This document shows, piece after piece, positions 17,086 to 26,429 of a DNA stretch of 64,000 nt (its first letter is position 1; every line of letters starts with the position of its first letter). The notes under the pieces were generated by a model. That model saw only the letters and a list, made by a program, of their open reading frames with translations. It ran no database searches and was not told where the DNA came from. The DNA lies in assembly GCF_001931675.1 (NCBI RefSeq), contig NZ_CP014839.1, forward strand, positions 2,852,001-2,916,000, written 5' to 3'. A program made the position numbers and the translations under genes. The DNA comes from Pandoraea thiooxydans. GTDB taxonomy: Bacteria; Pseudomonadota; Gammaproteobacteria; Burkholderiales; Burkholderiaceae.

Positions 17086-17129
17086 GTGTCACTGAATTAT
17101 CGCGGAATTGTCACGGAATAGACATTGCG
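17086..17129 (+). promoter_or_regulatory. Pho box array upstream of olsB
   Basis: Four abutting 11-bp units are visible: GTGTCACTGAA, TTATCGCGGAA, TTGTCACGGAA and TAGACATTGCG. The 11-bp period and the T-G-T-C-A core match PhoB half-sites (CTGTCAT plus four AT-rich bases). A possible -10, TACATT, lies at 17136-17141, the usual distance downstream. This predicts PhoB activation of olsB under phosphate limitation. Confidence 0.75.
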
Positions 17130-17173
17130 ATTTTTTACATTGTGCGTAATACAGCTGCCATACAGGAAATTGT

Positions 17174-18001
17174 ATGCACGACTTGCCGCACCAGAACATC
17201 ACCATCGCCGCGACGGCGCCGACACTGAGAAAACCGCTGACGCCGCGTCACGACGATGCGGCGCAACCTCACTTGATCGTCGCCTGGGCCCGCGACAGCG
17301 AGGAGATCCGCGAAGCGCAGCATCTCAGATACCGTGTTTTCGCCGATGAGATGGGGGCAACGCTCAAAGGCGCGACCGGCCTGGACATCGATGAATACGA
17401 CGAGTACTGCGATCACCTGCTGGTGCGCGACAAGGCGTCGCTCAAAGTGGTGGGCACCTATCGGGTGCTACCGCCTCATCAGGCCGGGCGGCTCGGCAAG
17501 CTCTATGCGGAAGGCGAATTCGATCTGTCCCGTTTCAAGCATCTGCGTCCCAAGATGCTCGAATTGGGTCGCTCGTGCGTGCATCCCGATTATCGCAGCG
17601 GCTCGGTGATCATGACGCTATGGAGCGGGCTCGCGGGCTATATGAAAAAGCACGGCTACGAGACCATGCTCGGCTGCGCCAGCGTGCCGATGGCCGACGG
17701 CGGCCATTACGCCGCCAGCCTGTACACACAGTTGCAACAGCGCGCGATGACCTCGCCCGAGTATCGCGCCACGCCCCACATTCCACTGCCGATCGCCGAT
17801 CTGCAATCGAATCTGGCGGTCGAGCCGCCCGCGCTGATGAAAGGTTATCTGCGCTTGGGCGCCCGTATTTGCGGCGCGCCGGCGTGGGATCCCGATTTCA
17901 ACACCGCGGATTTTCTGACGCTGTTCAGGCTCTCGGAAATCAACCCCCGCTATGCCCGCCACTTTCTCGGCCAGGCAGCGCTCGACGCCTTGACTTTGTA
18001 A
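17174..18001 (+). CDS. olsB: L-ornithine N-alpha-acyltransferase (ornithine lipid synthesis)
   Basis: This 275-residue GNAT-type enzyme should transfer a 3-hydroxyacyl group from ACP to ornithine, the first step to phosphorus-free ornithine lipids. It shows the OlsB pattern: LRYRVFADEMGA near residue 55, DEYDEYCDHLLVRD near 76, VVGTYRVLPP, LELGRSCVHPDYRSG near 130-145 and MLGCASVPMADGG near 175. The ATG is preceded by AGGAAA. Its Pho-box array and position beside ppx/ppk/pho/pst fit replacement of phospholipids during phosphate starvation. An OlsA acyltransferase is not in the window. The related PlsC step could be encoded elsewhere. Confidence 0.88.
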   Translation: MHDLPHQNITIAATAPTLRKPLTPRHDDAAQPHLIVAWARDSEEIREAQHLRYRVFADEMGATLKGATGLDIDEYDEYCDHLLVRDKASLKVVGTYRVLPPHQAGRLGKLYAEGEFDLSRFKHLRPKMLELGRSCVHPDYRSGSVIMTLWSGLAGYMKKHGYETMLGCASVPMADGGHYAASLYTQLQQRAMTSPEYRATPHIPLPIADLQSNLAVEPPALMKGYLRLGARICGAPAWDPDFNTADFLTLFRLSEINPRYARHFLGQAALDALTL

Positions 18002-18059
18002 AGCGCCGGGGTGAAGGCGCGGCAGCGCGGCACTGTCGCACTCCGCTCGCCTGCCCGCA

Positions 18060-19565
18060 CTAGCGATAGACGACCCGGCAACGCAGGCCGATTTTCTCCC
18101 ACTCGGCGGCTTCCCGCGTCAGGCTGTAGTCAGTCAACGGGTTGGCGTCGATCCAGGCTTTGGACAGGCTGACCTCGAAGCCGTCGGCCAACTCGGCCAC
18201 CTCGATGCTGGTCGGCAGGGTATCGGTACGGCGCCGGCAAAACAGCACCGCCAGCCGCAGGCAAAATAACAAACGCCATTCCGGCGCATGAAACTGCGAG
18301 CTCAGTTTTCCCAGCTTACCGACATGGCCAAGCAACAACGCCGCCAGGCGGGCTTGATCCTGGCGGGAGAAGCCAGGCATGTCGGCGTTGCTGCCGATGT
18401 AGGCCGAGTGCTTGTGGTAGGCGCTGTGTGAAATCGACAGCCCCATCTCATGCAACGACGCGGCCCACAGCAGCAGTTCCTGCTGGGCGGTGCGAACCTC
18501 GTCGTCCGGCTCGGGAAACTGCAAATACAGCGTGTTAGCCAGCCGCCCTACCCGCTCGGCCTGGGCGCGATCGACCGAGTAGCGCCGCATGAACTGCGCA
18601 ACCGTGACAGCGCGCATGTCTTGGCGATGCGAACGGCCGAGCAAGTCGTACAACACGCCGAGGCGCAATGCAGCGTCGGTGGTTTCCATCACATCGATGT
18701 CGAATTCGTTGAACACCGACAGCATGATCGCCAACCCGCCCGGCAAGACCGGAATGCGGTCCGACTTGAGACCGCTGAGCTTGACCCGGTTGACGTTTTC
18801 CGCACGGATCAAACTCCGCTTCAGGCGCTCGAGCCCAACGCGAGAGAGGCCGGTGACACCATCGTCGTTGAAATTGTTGTCCTCGATCAATTCGGCCAGT
18901 GCACGGGCCGTCCCGGACGAGCCGATGGCCTGAGCCCAGCCGGACTCCCGATAGGTTGCGGCGATGATCTGTATTTCGCGCCGCGCCGCGAGCTCGGCCT
19001 GCTTCATCGCGTACTCGTCGACGTTGCCGCTGGGGAAAAACTGACGGCTGTGACTGACGCAGCCAATATACAGACTCTCCATGATCAGCGGCTGATAGTC
19101 CTGGCCAATGATGAATTCGGTCGAGCCGCCGCCAATGTCGACGACCAGGCGCTGCCCCGCACAGGTCGGCACCGAATGCGAGGCGCCGGCATAGATCAGC
19201 CGCGCCTCCTCGCGTCCGGCAATGACCTCGATGGGAAAGCCCAGCGCTTTTTCCGCCTTGGCGAGAAATTCCGAGGCATTCTTGGCAACCCGCAGCGTGT
19301 TGGTGGCGACCGCGCGCACGTGATCGGGATGAAAGTCGCGCAGGCGCTCACCGAATCGCTTGATCGCCTCGAGTCCGCGTTTCTGGGATGCGTTGTCGAG
19401 ATACTTGTCCGCATTGAGCCCAGCGGCGAGCCGTACCGGCTCGCGCAGCGCATCCACCTGATAAATCTGACTGCCTGCGGCGATTTCTTCGACTCGGCCA
19501 ATAATCAGGCGGAAACTGTTCGAGCCCAGGTCTACCGCGGCCAACAAGTGAGGTTGTGCTGTCAT
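18060..19565 (-). CDS. ppx: Exopolyphosphatase
   Basis: The 501-residue Ppx/GppA protein removes terminal phosphates from polyphosphate. It has the actin-like phosphate-binding motif AAVDLGSNSFRLIIGRV at the N-terminus, VVDIGGGSTEFIIG near residue 150 and a C-terminal HD-like helical domain (LLLWAASLHEMGLSISHSAYHKHSAYI). The ATG at 19565 is chosen because the upstream TTG option adds 18 residues not typical of the family; neither has a strong ribosome site. It is divergent from ppk, so synthesis and breakdown share one intergenic region with a Pho box candidate. Confidence 0.93.
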   Translation of the reverse strand: MTAQPHLLAAVDLGSNSFRLIIGRVEEIAAGSQIYQVDALREPVRLAAGLNADKYLDNASQKRGLEAIKRFGERLRDFHPDHVRAVATNTLRVAKNASEFLAKAEKALGFPIEVIAGREEARLIYAGASHSVPTCAGQRLVVDIGGGSTEFIIGQDYQPLIMESLYIGCVSHSRQFFPSGNVDEYAMKQAELAARREIQIIAATYRESGWAQAIGSSGTARALAELIEDNNFNDDGVTGLSRVGLERLKRSLIRAENVNRVKLSGLKSDRIPVLPGGLAIMLSVFNEFDIDVMETTDAALRLGVLYDLLGRSHRQDMRAVTVAQFMRRYSVDRAQAERVGRLANTLYLQFPEPDDEVRTAQQELLLWAASLHEMGLSISHSAYHKHSAYIGSNADMPGFSRQDQARLAALLLGHVGKLGKLSSQFHAPEWRLLFCLRLAVLFCRRRTDTLPTSIEVAELADGFEVSLSKAWIDANPLTDYSLTREAAEWEKIGLRCRVVYR

Positions 19566-19642
19566 AAGCGCTAGCGTGGTGTCATCGGCAACCTGAGTTA
19601 CCCAGGCGACGAGCGGCAAAAGCCGACGATAAAATAGAAAGG

Positions 19643-19664
19643 TGATATGACAATAGCGTGAAAA
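19643..19664 (-). promoter_or_regulatory. Candidate Pho box between ppx and ppk
   Basis: On the minus strand TTTTCACGCTA is directly followed by TTGTCATATCA, two abutting 11-bp units resembling PhoB half-sites and oriented toward ppx. A further ATGTCATATAA on the plus strand at 19670-19680 could serve ppk. The match is weaker than upstream of olsB. Confidence 0.5.
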
Positions 19665-19695
19665 TCATGAATGTCATATAACCGTAACAATCGGT

Positions 19696-21798
19696 ATGAA
19701 AAATCACAATACTACTACTGGCGATTTCGGGCAAAAAATGAGCTACCCGCTGCTTAACCGAGAGCTTGGCATTCTGGCTTTCAACGAACGCGTTCTCGCG
19801 CAGGCGGCCGATCCGGAAACGCCTTTGCTGGAGCGGCTGCGTTTCATTTGTATCGTCAGCAGCAATCTCGACGAATTTTTCGAGATCCGCGTGGCCGGCC
19901 TCAAGGAGCAGATGCGGGATAATCCGGGCGTGCTGACGCAGGACGGCATGACGCACCTGCAAGTCTACACGCAAGTGTCTCAGCAGGCGCAGTCGCTGGT
20001 CTCCCGGCAATACGCCATGCTGTCGGATACCCTTCTGCCGCTGCTGGAGAAAGAGGGAATTTTCTTCCATGGCGCCGACGGGTGGAACGACGCGCAAAGG
20101 CAGTGGGCCAAGGAAGTGTTCCTGCAGGAGCTGATGCCGGTGCTCACGCCGATCGGTCTCGATCCGGCGCATCCGTTTCCTCGCGTGCTCAACAAGAGCC
20201 TGAATTTTGCCGTGGAACTCGAGGGCAAGGACGCCTTCGGCCGCGACGCCGAACTGGCGATCGTGCAGGCGCCACGTTCGCTGCCCCGGCTAGTGGCGAT
20301 GCCGGCGGCCCTGTCCGGCCATCCGTATGGCTACGTGTTGCTGTCGTCTCTGATGCAGTGCTTTGTCGGAGAGCTGTTCCCGAACCTGACGACCAAGGGC
20401 TGCCACCAGTTCCGGGTCACCCGCAATAGCGAATTGTTCGTCGACGAGGACGAAATCACCAATCTGCGCACGGCCCTGCAAGGCGAGCTGCCTGCCCGTC
20501 ACCTGGGCGACGCGGTGCGGATCGAAGTCGATGCGAACACCCCCGGGCGCTTGATACGCCGGTTGCAAATCGAGTGCGGCCTGAGCGACGCGGACTGCTA
20601 TCGAGTCAAGGGCCCTGTCAATCTGGTACGGCTGATGCAGTTGCCCGATATGGTCGATCGGCCTGATTTGAAGTTCCTGCCGCATGTGCCGGCGCTACCC
20701 AAGCGGCTGGCCAATACCTCGGTAATTTTCGATGCGATCGACCAGGGGGATATCCTGCTGCATCACCCCTACGACAGCTTCCAGCCGGTCCTGGAGCTTC
20801 TGCTTCAGGCGGCCAGGGATCCTGCCGTGGTGGCGATCAAACAGACCATCTATCGCACCGGTAACGAGTCGGCGCTGATGGATGCGTTGATGGAAGCCGC
20901 CCGCAATGGCAAGGAAGTGACGGTGGTGGTGGAGTTGCTGGCGCGCTTCGACGAAGAAACGAATATCAACTGGGCAGCTCAGTTGGAGGCGGTCGGCGCC
21001 CATGTGGTGTACGGTGTGGTAGGCCACAAATGTCACGCCAAGATGCTGCTGATCGTGCGCCGCACGCAAACCGGCAAACAGGTGCGGCTCAAACGCTACG
21101 TGCACCTGGGAACCGGCAACTACCATCCGCGCACGGCCCGCTTTTACAGCGATTTCGGCCTGATGACGGCCAATGAGGCGATGTGCCGCGACGTTCACCT
21201 GGTGTTCCAGCAACTGACTGGTATCGGCGGGCAAATTACCCTGAGCCATTTGTGGCAGTCGCCGTTCACGCTTCATACGGCATTGCTCGAGGCGATTCGC
21301 TTCGAGGCGCGCGCGGCCGAGGCCGGAAAAAAGGCTCGCATCATTGCCAAAATGAATGCGCTGCTCGAGCCAAGCGTGATTGCCGAGTTGTACAAGGCGT
21401 CCAAGGCCGGCGTCAAGATCGATCTGATCGTGCGCGGTGTGTGCGCGTTACAACCCGGGGTGCCGGGCCTGTCGGAAAATATCAGCGTGCGCTCGATTGT
21501 GGGCCGCTTTCTCGAACACCATCGAATCTATTATTTCCACGCCGGCGGCACGGAGCAGGTGTATCTATCAAGCGCGGACTGGATGGATCGCAACTTCTTT
21601 CGCCGCATCGAAGTCGCGTTCCCCGTGCTCGATAAAAAGCTCAAGGCCCGCGTGATTCGCGAAGGTTTGATGGTTCACCTGCGCGATAACCAGTCGTCCT
21701 GGATCATGCAAAGCGACGGCCGCTATCAGCGGCGACGCCACGGCAAGCGTCTCTACAACAGCCAAAAGGCGTTGCTGGCGGAGTTGTGCGGTGAATAA
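19696..21798 (+). CDS. ppk1: Polyphosphate kinase 1
   Basis: The 700-residue enzyme polymerises the ATP gamma-phosphate into polyphosphate. Family regions are clear: N-terminal LNRELGILAFNERVLAQA, SSNLDEFFEIRVAGL, the middle HHPYDSFQPVLELL segment, IKQTIYRTG, and the phospho-acceptor His447 in HKCHAKMLL. The second catalytic His region is EHHRIYYFHAGG (His608/609), followed by LSSADWMDRNFFRRIEV. The ATG at 19696 is retained; an internal ATG at 19738 (MSYPLLNREL) is an alternative and closer to the usual start. It is divergent from ppx and convergent with phoR. Confidence 0.95.
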   Translation: MKNHNTTTGDFGQKMSYPLLNRELGILAFNERVLAQAADPETPLLERLRFICIVSSNLDEFFEIRVAGLKEQMRDNPGVLTQDGMTHLQVYTQVSQQAQSLVSRQYAMLSDTLLPLLEKEGIFFHGADGWNDAQRQWAKEVFLQELMPVLTPIGLDPAHPFPRVLNKSLNFAVELEGKDAFGRDAELAIVQAPRSLPRLVAMPAALSGHPYGYVLLSSLMQCFVGELFPNLTTKGCHQFRVTRNSELFVDEDEITNLRTALQGELPARHLGDAVRIEVDANTPGRLIRRLQIECGLSDADCYRVKGPVNLVRLMQLPDMVDRPDLKFLPHVPALPKRLANTSVIFDAIDQGDILLHHPYDSFQPVLELLLQAARDPAVVAIKQTIYRTGNESALMDALMEAARNGKEVTVVVELLARFDEETNINWAAQLEAVGAHVVYGVVGHKCHAKMLLIVRRTQTGKQVRLKRYVHLGTGNYHPRTARFYSDFGLMTANEAMCRDVHLVFQQLTGIGGQITLSHLWQSPFTLHTALLEAIRFEARAAEAGKKARIIAKMNALLEPSVIAELYKASKAGVKIDLIVRGVCALQPGVPGLSENISVRSIVGRFLEHHRIYYFHAGGTEQVYLSSADWMDRNFFRRIEVAFPVLDKKLKARVIREGLMVHLRDNQSSWIMQSDGRYQRRRHGKRLYNSQKALLAELCGE

Positions 21799-21858
21799 GC
21801 CTGACTGAGCGCCCTGCCGGGTGGCGGCAGGCGCCGCCCACTGAGTTCAGCGCGCAGT

Positions 21859-23205
21859 TCAGTCGCGCGAGGCGGATGATGCGGTAGCCGCGTCGCCCTG
21901 GACCTGATCCCGCGCGATGCGGCTTGCCGGGAAAACGATGGAGAAGGTGCTGCCCCGCCCTTCCTGGCTCTTGATATCGAGATGGGCCTGATGGCGGGTC
22001 AGCACATGCTTGACGATGGCCAGGCCCAGGCCGGTGCCGCCGGTGTCGCGCGAGCGGCTGCGGTCGATGCGATAAAACCGCTCGGTCAAACGCGGAATAT
22101 GTTGCGCCGGAATCCCCAATCCAGAATCGGTAACGCTGAAGATGGCGCCGCCGTCTTCCGTGCCGCGCCAGTCGATTTTGATTCGTCCCTTGGCCGGCGT
22201 GTAGCGCACTGCATTCGAAACCAGGTTGCTGAAAGCACTTTGCAATTCGGTCTCCGACCCCAGCACGGCCAGCCCGCTCTCGCAATCGACCGATATATCG
22301 TGAGTCTGGTTGGATAGCCCTGCCGCATCGATACCCAACTGCTTCACAATGCGTTTCATGTCGAGCCGCTGATCGACCGGCGGCAGGGTATTGCCCTCCA
22401 GCTTGGCCAAGGTCAGAAGGTCGTCGACGATGTTCTTCATGCGCTCGGCCTGACGCTGCATGATATCGAGGTAGCGCTCCTTCTCTTCCTCGTTCAGCGG
22501 AAGCTCTTTCATGGTTTCGAGAAACCCTGAGAGCACGGTCAGCGGCGTTTTCAGCTCGTGCGACACGTTTGCGACGAAATCGCGCCGCATGGTCTCGGTG
22601 CGCTCCAGTTGCGTGATGTCGTGCGACAGAATCAGCTTGCGATTGTCGCCATACGGGAACACCTGCACCGACAGAACGTTATTGTGCTGCTCGCCCATAT
22701 GATGCATGCTGAGCGCTTCATCGTAGCGGTGCATCGCCAGGTAGTGAACGAATTCGGGCTGACGCAACAGGTGCGTGATTTGCTGGCGCACGTCACGCCG
22801 CGCATTCAGGCCGAAATGCCGTTCGGAAATGGCGTTGCACCATTCGATCTGGTTGTGCTCGTCGAGCATTACCACGCCATTGGGCGACGCCTGAATCGCC
22901 TGGATAAAGCGATTGTGCTGCTGCTCGACTTGTCTGACCTGGTTATGCCAGCGCTTGGCCAGGCGATACAGGCGGTAATAGATCTCGCCCCACATGCCGA
23001 TCGCACTGGGGACTTCGCCATAGACCGGGGCATCGAGCAGCCGCCATAGACGCTGCGCGTGAAAAGTATTGAAAAAAACCTGCAGCAACAGGGCTGCGAT
23101 CGCGAAGGCAAACCCGATCTTCGATCCGAAAAGCCAGCCCAGCGCCGCCGCTACCGCGCCGAGCAGGCAAGCCAAGGCAACTGTGCGCGCCCAGATGATA
23201 TTCAT
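21859..23205 (-). CDS. phoR: Phosphate regulon sensor histidine kinase
   Basis: The 448-residue kinase has two N-terminal membrane helices (about 5-45) with the PhoR-specific linker, a PAS domain (about 95-200, ASPNGVVMLDEHNQIEWCN), a HisKA domain with phospho-acceptor His216 in VSHELKTPL and a catalytic ATPase domain with N-box NLVSNAVRYTP, DSGLGIP and GGTGLGLAIVKH. It phosphorylates PhoB when phosphate is scarce. It is the last gene of the pst-phoU-phoB-phoR series, 76 bases after phoB. Convergent ppk ends 60 bases away. Confidence 0.96.
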   Translation of the reverse strand: MNIIWARTVALACLLGAVAAALGWLFGSKIGFAFAIAALLLQVFFNTFHAQRLWRLLDAPVYGEVPSAIGMWGEIYYRLYRLAKRWHNQVRQVEQQHNRFIQAIQASPNGVVMLDEHNQIEWCNAISERHFGLNARRDVRQQITHLLRQPEFVHYLAMHRYDEALSMHHMGEQHNNVLSVQVFPYGDNRKLILSHDITQLERTETMRRDFVANVSHELKTPLTVLSGFLETMKELPLNEEEKERYLDIMQRQAERMKNIVDDLLTLAKLEGNTLPPVDQRLDMKRIVKQLGIDAAGLSNQTHDISVDCESGLAVLGSETELQSAFSNLVSNAVRYTPAKGRIKIDWRGTEDGGAIFSVTDSGLGIPAQHIPRLTERFYRIDRSRSRDTGGTGLGLAIVKHVLTRHQAHLDIKSQEGRGSTFSIVFPASRIARDQVQGDAATASSASRD

Positions 23206-23281
23206 AGCTTAAGCAATTGAACCATGTCCCCCGTGACTGCCATGAACCATGGCAGCGGCACAGCTCGTCTCGCGCGGCATG

Positions 23282-23983
23282 TCAGGCGGATTTCGTCAGG
23301 CGATAGCCACTGCCGCGCACCGTTTCAATCATCGAATCGTAGCCAGTGGGCTTGAGCGCCGAGCGCAATCGCTTGATATGCACGTCTACCGTGCGCTCTT
23401 CGACGAACACATGATCGCCCCATACCTGGTCGAGCAACTGAGTGCGGCTGTGCACACGCTCGGGGTGCGTCATGAAAAAATGCAGCAGCCGAAATTCTGT
23501 CGGCCCCAGATCCAGTTTGATTTCCTCGCCCTCGCGCTGGCTGGTGACCCGATGAGTAGCCGGGTCGAGGCGCAGACCGTTGACGCTGACGGCGTCCTCG
23601 GTCAGCTGTGGCGCCCGGCGGCGCAGCACCGCCTTGATACGGGCCATGAGCTCCTTGGGCGAGAACGGCTTGGTGACGTAATCATCGGCGCCCAACTCGA
23701 GTCCCATGATCTTGTCCTGCTCCTCGCTGCGCGCGGTCAACATGATGATCGGGATGTGCTTGGTGCGTTCGTTATTGCGCAGTTCGCGCGCGAAAGCCAC
23801 TCCTGATTGGCCGGGCAGCATCCAATCGAGCAGAACCAGATCGGGCAACACGTCGCTGATCAGCGTCTGAGCCTGTTCGGCGTTATAGGCGCGAATCGCA
23901 TAATGACCCGCATGCTGGAGGTTGACCGAAATCAACTCGGAAATCGCTGGCTCATCTTCGACAATCAATATGCTGCTCGGCAT
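23282..23983 (-). CDS. phoB: Phosphate regulon response regulator
   Basis: The 233-residue OmpR-type regulator has a receiver domain with acidic residues Glu9-Asp10, phospho-acceptor Asp53 in LLDWMLPG and Lys in DDYVTKPF. The C-terminal winged helix (about 130-230) contains RLLHFFMTHPERVHSRTQLL and RTVDVHIKRLRSAL. Phosphorylated PhoB binds Pho boxes such as those upstream of pstS and olsB. The ATG at 23983 has a GAGGATGC ribosome site. It follows phoU by 26 bases. Confidence 0.97.
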   Translation of the reverse strand: MPSSILIVEDEPAISELISVNLQHAGHYAIRAYNAEQAQTLISDVLPDLVLLDWMLPGQSGVAFARELRNNERTKHIPIIMLTARSEEQDKIMGLELGADDYVTKPFSPKELMARIKAVLRRRAPQLTEDAVSVNGLRLDPATHRVTSQREGEEIKLDLGPTEFRLLHFFMTHPERVHSRTQLLDQVWGDHVFVEERTVDVHIKRLRSALKPTGYDSMIETVRGSGYRLTKSA

Positions 23984-24009
23984 TGCATCCTCTCAAACTG
24001 TCGCTGGTG

Positions 24010-24717
24010 TTATTTACCTAACGCTTCCCGTTCCAGATCTTCTTGCGACACATGGCGCACGTCGGTGCCGCGCACGATGTAGATCACGAATTCAGCAATG
24101 TTCTTCGCGTGGTCTCCAATGCGCTCGACTGCTTTGGCGATGAACAGAAAATCGAGTCCGACCGAGATGGTGCGCGGGTCTTCCATCATGTAGGTGACGA
24201 GTTTTCTGACGAAAGCGCGGAATTCATCGTCGATGGCCTTGTCGTCACGCACGATCTCCGCGGCTTCCGCAACGTCGAGCCGGGCGAACGCATCGAGCGT
24301 GCGGCGCAACAGCGCCACTGCCATGTCGCCGGCGATCTTGATCTCGGAATGATTCAATGAATGGCCGGCGGCATCGTCCATGATCCGCCCGGTGCGCTTG
24401 GCGATTTTTTCAGCCTCGTCGCCGGCACGCTCCAGGTTGGTGATGGTTTTCGAAATCGCCATGAGCAACCGTAGATCGCGGGCGGCCGGTTGGCGCCGCG
24501 CGATGATGTTGCTGCACTCCTCGTCGATTTCGATTTCCATCGCGTTGAGCTTGTGCTCCTGCGCGCGCACGGTCTCGATCAGACCGCGATCGAAATTGTT
24601 CAACGCCTGCATCGCATTGACGATTTGAGACTCGACCAAACCGCCCATTTCCAGGACGCGCGAGCATACTTGATTCAGGTCGGTGTCGAATTGACTGGAA
24701 AGATGTTTATCTGACAT
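24010..24717 (-). CDS. phoU: Phosphate signalling protein PhoU
   Basis: This 235-residue all-helical protein has two repeated three-helix PhoU domains. Each carries a metal-binding E/DxxxD signature, seen as ITNLERAGDEAEKIAKR in the first half and AKAVERIGDHAKNIAE in the second. PhoU represses PhoR signalling when the Pst transporter senses ample phosphate. The ATG at 24717 is preceded by GGAGAA. A longer in-frame reading to 25026 overlaps pstB and is a shadow. It lies 20 bases after pstB. Confidence 0.96.
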   Translation of the reverse strand: MSDKHLSSQFDTDLNQVCSRVLEMGGLVESQIVNAMQALNNFDRGLIETVRAQEHKLNAMEIEIDEECSNIIARRQPAARDLRLLMAISKTITNLERAGDEAEKIAKRTGRIMDDAAGHSLNHSEIKIAGDMAVALLRRTLDAFARLDVAEAAEIVRDDKAIDDEFRAFVRKLVTYMMEDPRTISVGLDFLFIAKAVERIGDHAKNIAEFVIYIVRGTDVRHVSQEDLEREALGK

Positions 24718-24737
24718 GGCTTCTCCTGCGTCATCGG

Positions 24738-25520
24738 CTAGCCAAAACGGCCAGTGATGTAGTCCTCGGTTTCCTTGCGGCTCGGCTTGATGAAGATTTT
24801 CTCCGTTTCGCCGAATTCGATGAGCTCGCCCAGGTACATATATGCGGTGTGATCGGAGCAGCGTGCAGCCTGCTGCATGTTGTGCGTCACGATGACCACG
24901 GTGTATTCGCTCTTGAGTTCGGCGATCAGCTCCTCGATCCGACCGGTGGAGATCGGGTCGAGCGCCGAGCACGGCTCGTCGAGCAGCAACACCTCGGGGC
25001 GAATCGCGATGCCGCGGGCGATACACAACCGCTGCTGCTGTCCGCCGGACAGGCCATGGCCGCTCTGATTGAGCTTATCCTTGACTTCACTCCACAACGC
25101 CGCTTTGGTCAGCGCCCATTCGATGCGGTCGTCCATTTCGGAGCGCGAGAGCTTTTCGAACAGCCGTACGCCGAATGCGATGTTGTCGTAGATCGACATC
25201 GGGAAAGGAGTCGGCTTTTGGAATACCATGCCGACCTTGGCGCGCAGCAATGCGATGTCCTGCTTGGACGTCAGCAAGTTCTCGCCGTCCATCAGAATCT
25301 CACCCTCGGCGCGCTGCTCCGGATAAAGGGCATACATCTTGTTGAAGGTGCGCAGCAGCGTCGACTTGCCGCAGCCGGACGGGCCGATGAATGCCGTCAC
25401 CTTGTGTTCCGGGATGCGCAAATTGACGTTTTTCAGCGCATGGAACTTATCGTAGTAAAAATTGAGGTTGTTGACCTCGATTTTCGGCTTGAAGGAAGTT
25501 TCGCTCAACAATGAAGTCAT
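24738..25520 (-). CDS. pstB: Phosphate ABC transporter ATP-binding protein
   Basis: The 260-residue ATPase has Walker [11 protein letters not shown]-loop [14 protein letters not shown] (the PstB hallmark), signature [14 protein letters not shown], Walker [14 protein letters not shown] and the H-loop THNM. It powers high-affinity phosphate uptake through PstA and PstC at the inner membrane and takes part in signalling to PhoR via PhoU. It lies 15 bases downstream of pstA in the same operon. Confidence 0.97.
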   Translation of the reverse strand: MTSLLSETSFKPKIEVNNLNFYYDKFHALKNVNLRIPEHKVTAFIGPSGCGKSTLLRTFNKMYALYPEQRAEGEILMDGENLLTSKQDIALLRAKVGMVFQKPTPFPMSIYDNIAFGVRLFEKLSRSEMDDRIEWALTKAALWSEVKDKLNQSGHGLSGGQQQRLCIARGIAIRPEVLLLDEPCSALDPISTGRIEELIAELKSEYTVVIVTHNMQQAARCSDHTAYMYLGELIEFGETEKIFIKPSRKETEDYITGRFG

Positions 25521-25535
25521 GATCGCCTTGCCAGT

Positions 25536-26429
25536 TTATTTTTTCGCGAATATCACGCGCGCCAAAATGTTCAATCCGAGCACGCCCAGCGTAATAATGA
25601 ACACGCCCGCCCAGGCGAGCTGCTGCCAGCCTGCGTAAGGGCTCATCGCAAACTTGTAGATGGTGACCGGCAGGTTCGCCATCGGTTGATTCAAATCCAC
25701 GCTCCAGAACTGACTGGACAGCGCGGTAAACAGCAGTGGCGCCGTTTCGCCAGCAATCCGGGCCACGGCCAGCAGCACGCCGGTGACAATCCCGGCGACC
25801 GAGGCTTTGAGCGTGATCAGCGAAACGATTTTCCATTTCGGCGTACCAAGCGCAAAAGCGGCTTCGCGCAACGCATTCGGCACCAGCTTCAGCATGTTTT
25901 CCGTGGTGCGAATGATGATCGGAATTTCCAGCAATGCCAGCGACATGACGCCAGCCCAGCCCGAGAAGCGATCCATGTGCGCCACCATCACCGCATACAC
26001 GAACAGGCCGATCACGATCGAAGGCGCGGACAGCAGGATGTCGTTGATGAAGCGGATCAAGCTGGCCGGCCAGGACGATTGGCCATATTCGGCCAGATAG
26101 ACGCCCGCCAGGATGCCCAGCGGCGTACCGATCAGGGTAGCCAGTGAGACGAGGATCAGACTGCCGACGATAGCATTGGCCAATCCGCCCCCGGCCGAGC
26201 CGGGCGGCGGCGTTGCCGCCACGAACAAATTCAGCGAGAGCCCGCCGATACCCAGCGTGATCGTGGTGTAGAGGATCCAGAGCAGCCACCACAGACCGAA
26301 GGCCATCGCCAGCATGGACAGGGTGATCGCCAGCGCGTTCTTGCGACGGCGCCGAGCCTGGAGCTTGAGTTTTGTGCCGGCGTTGATTTGCTTCAAGGCG
26401 GGCGTGATTTCGAGTGAGCGATCGTTCAT
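25536..26429 (-). CDS. pstA: Phosphate ABC transporter permease PstA
   Basis: The 297-residue permease has six hydrophobic helices starting after a basic RRRRKN stretch, with the binding-protein-dependent transport motif in [19 protein letters not shown] near residue 190. Its ATG overlaps the pstC stop codon as ATGA at 26426-26429, so translation of the two subunits is probably coupled. With PstC it forms the membrane channel for phosphate. Confidence 0.96.
   Translation of the reverse strand: MNDRSLEITPALKQINAGTKLKLQARRRRKNALAITLSMLAMAFGLWWLLWILYTTITLGIGGLSLNLFVAATPPPGSAGGGLANAIVGSLILVSLATLIGTPLGILAGVYLAEYGQSSWPASLIRFINDILLSAPSIVIGLFVYAVMVAHMDRFSGWAGVMSLALLEIPIIIRTTENMLKLVPNALREAAFALGTPKWKIVSLITLKASVAGIVTGVLLAVARIAGETAPLLFTALSSQFWSVDLNQPMANLPVTIYKFAMSPYAGWQQLAWAGVFIITLGVLGLNILARVIFAKK

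Noticed and set aside
21813-21831. CCTGCC/GGCAGG hairpin between ppk and phoR as a terminator
   Set aside because: Short stem and no T-run on either strand. Too weak to call.
24718-25026. N-terminal extension of phoU into pstB
   Set aside because: PhoU has its normal length from 24717 with a GGAGAA site. The extension is a pstB shadow.
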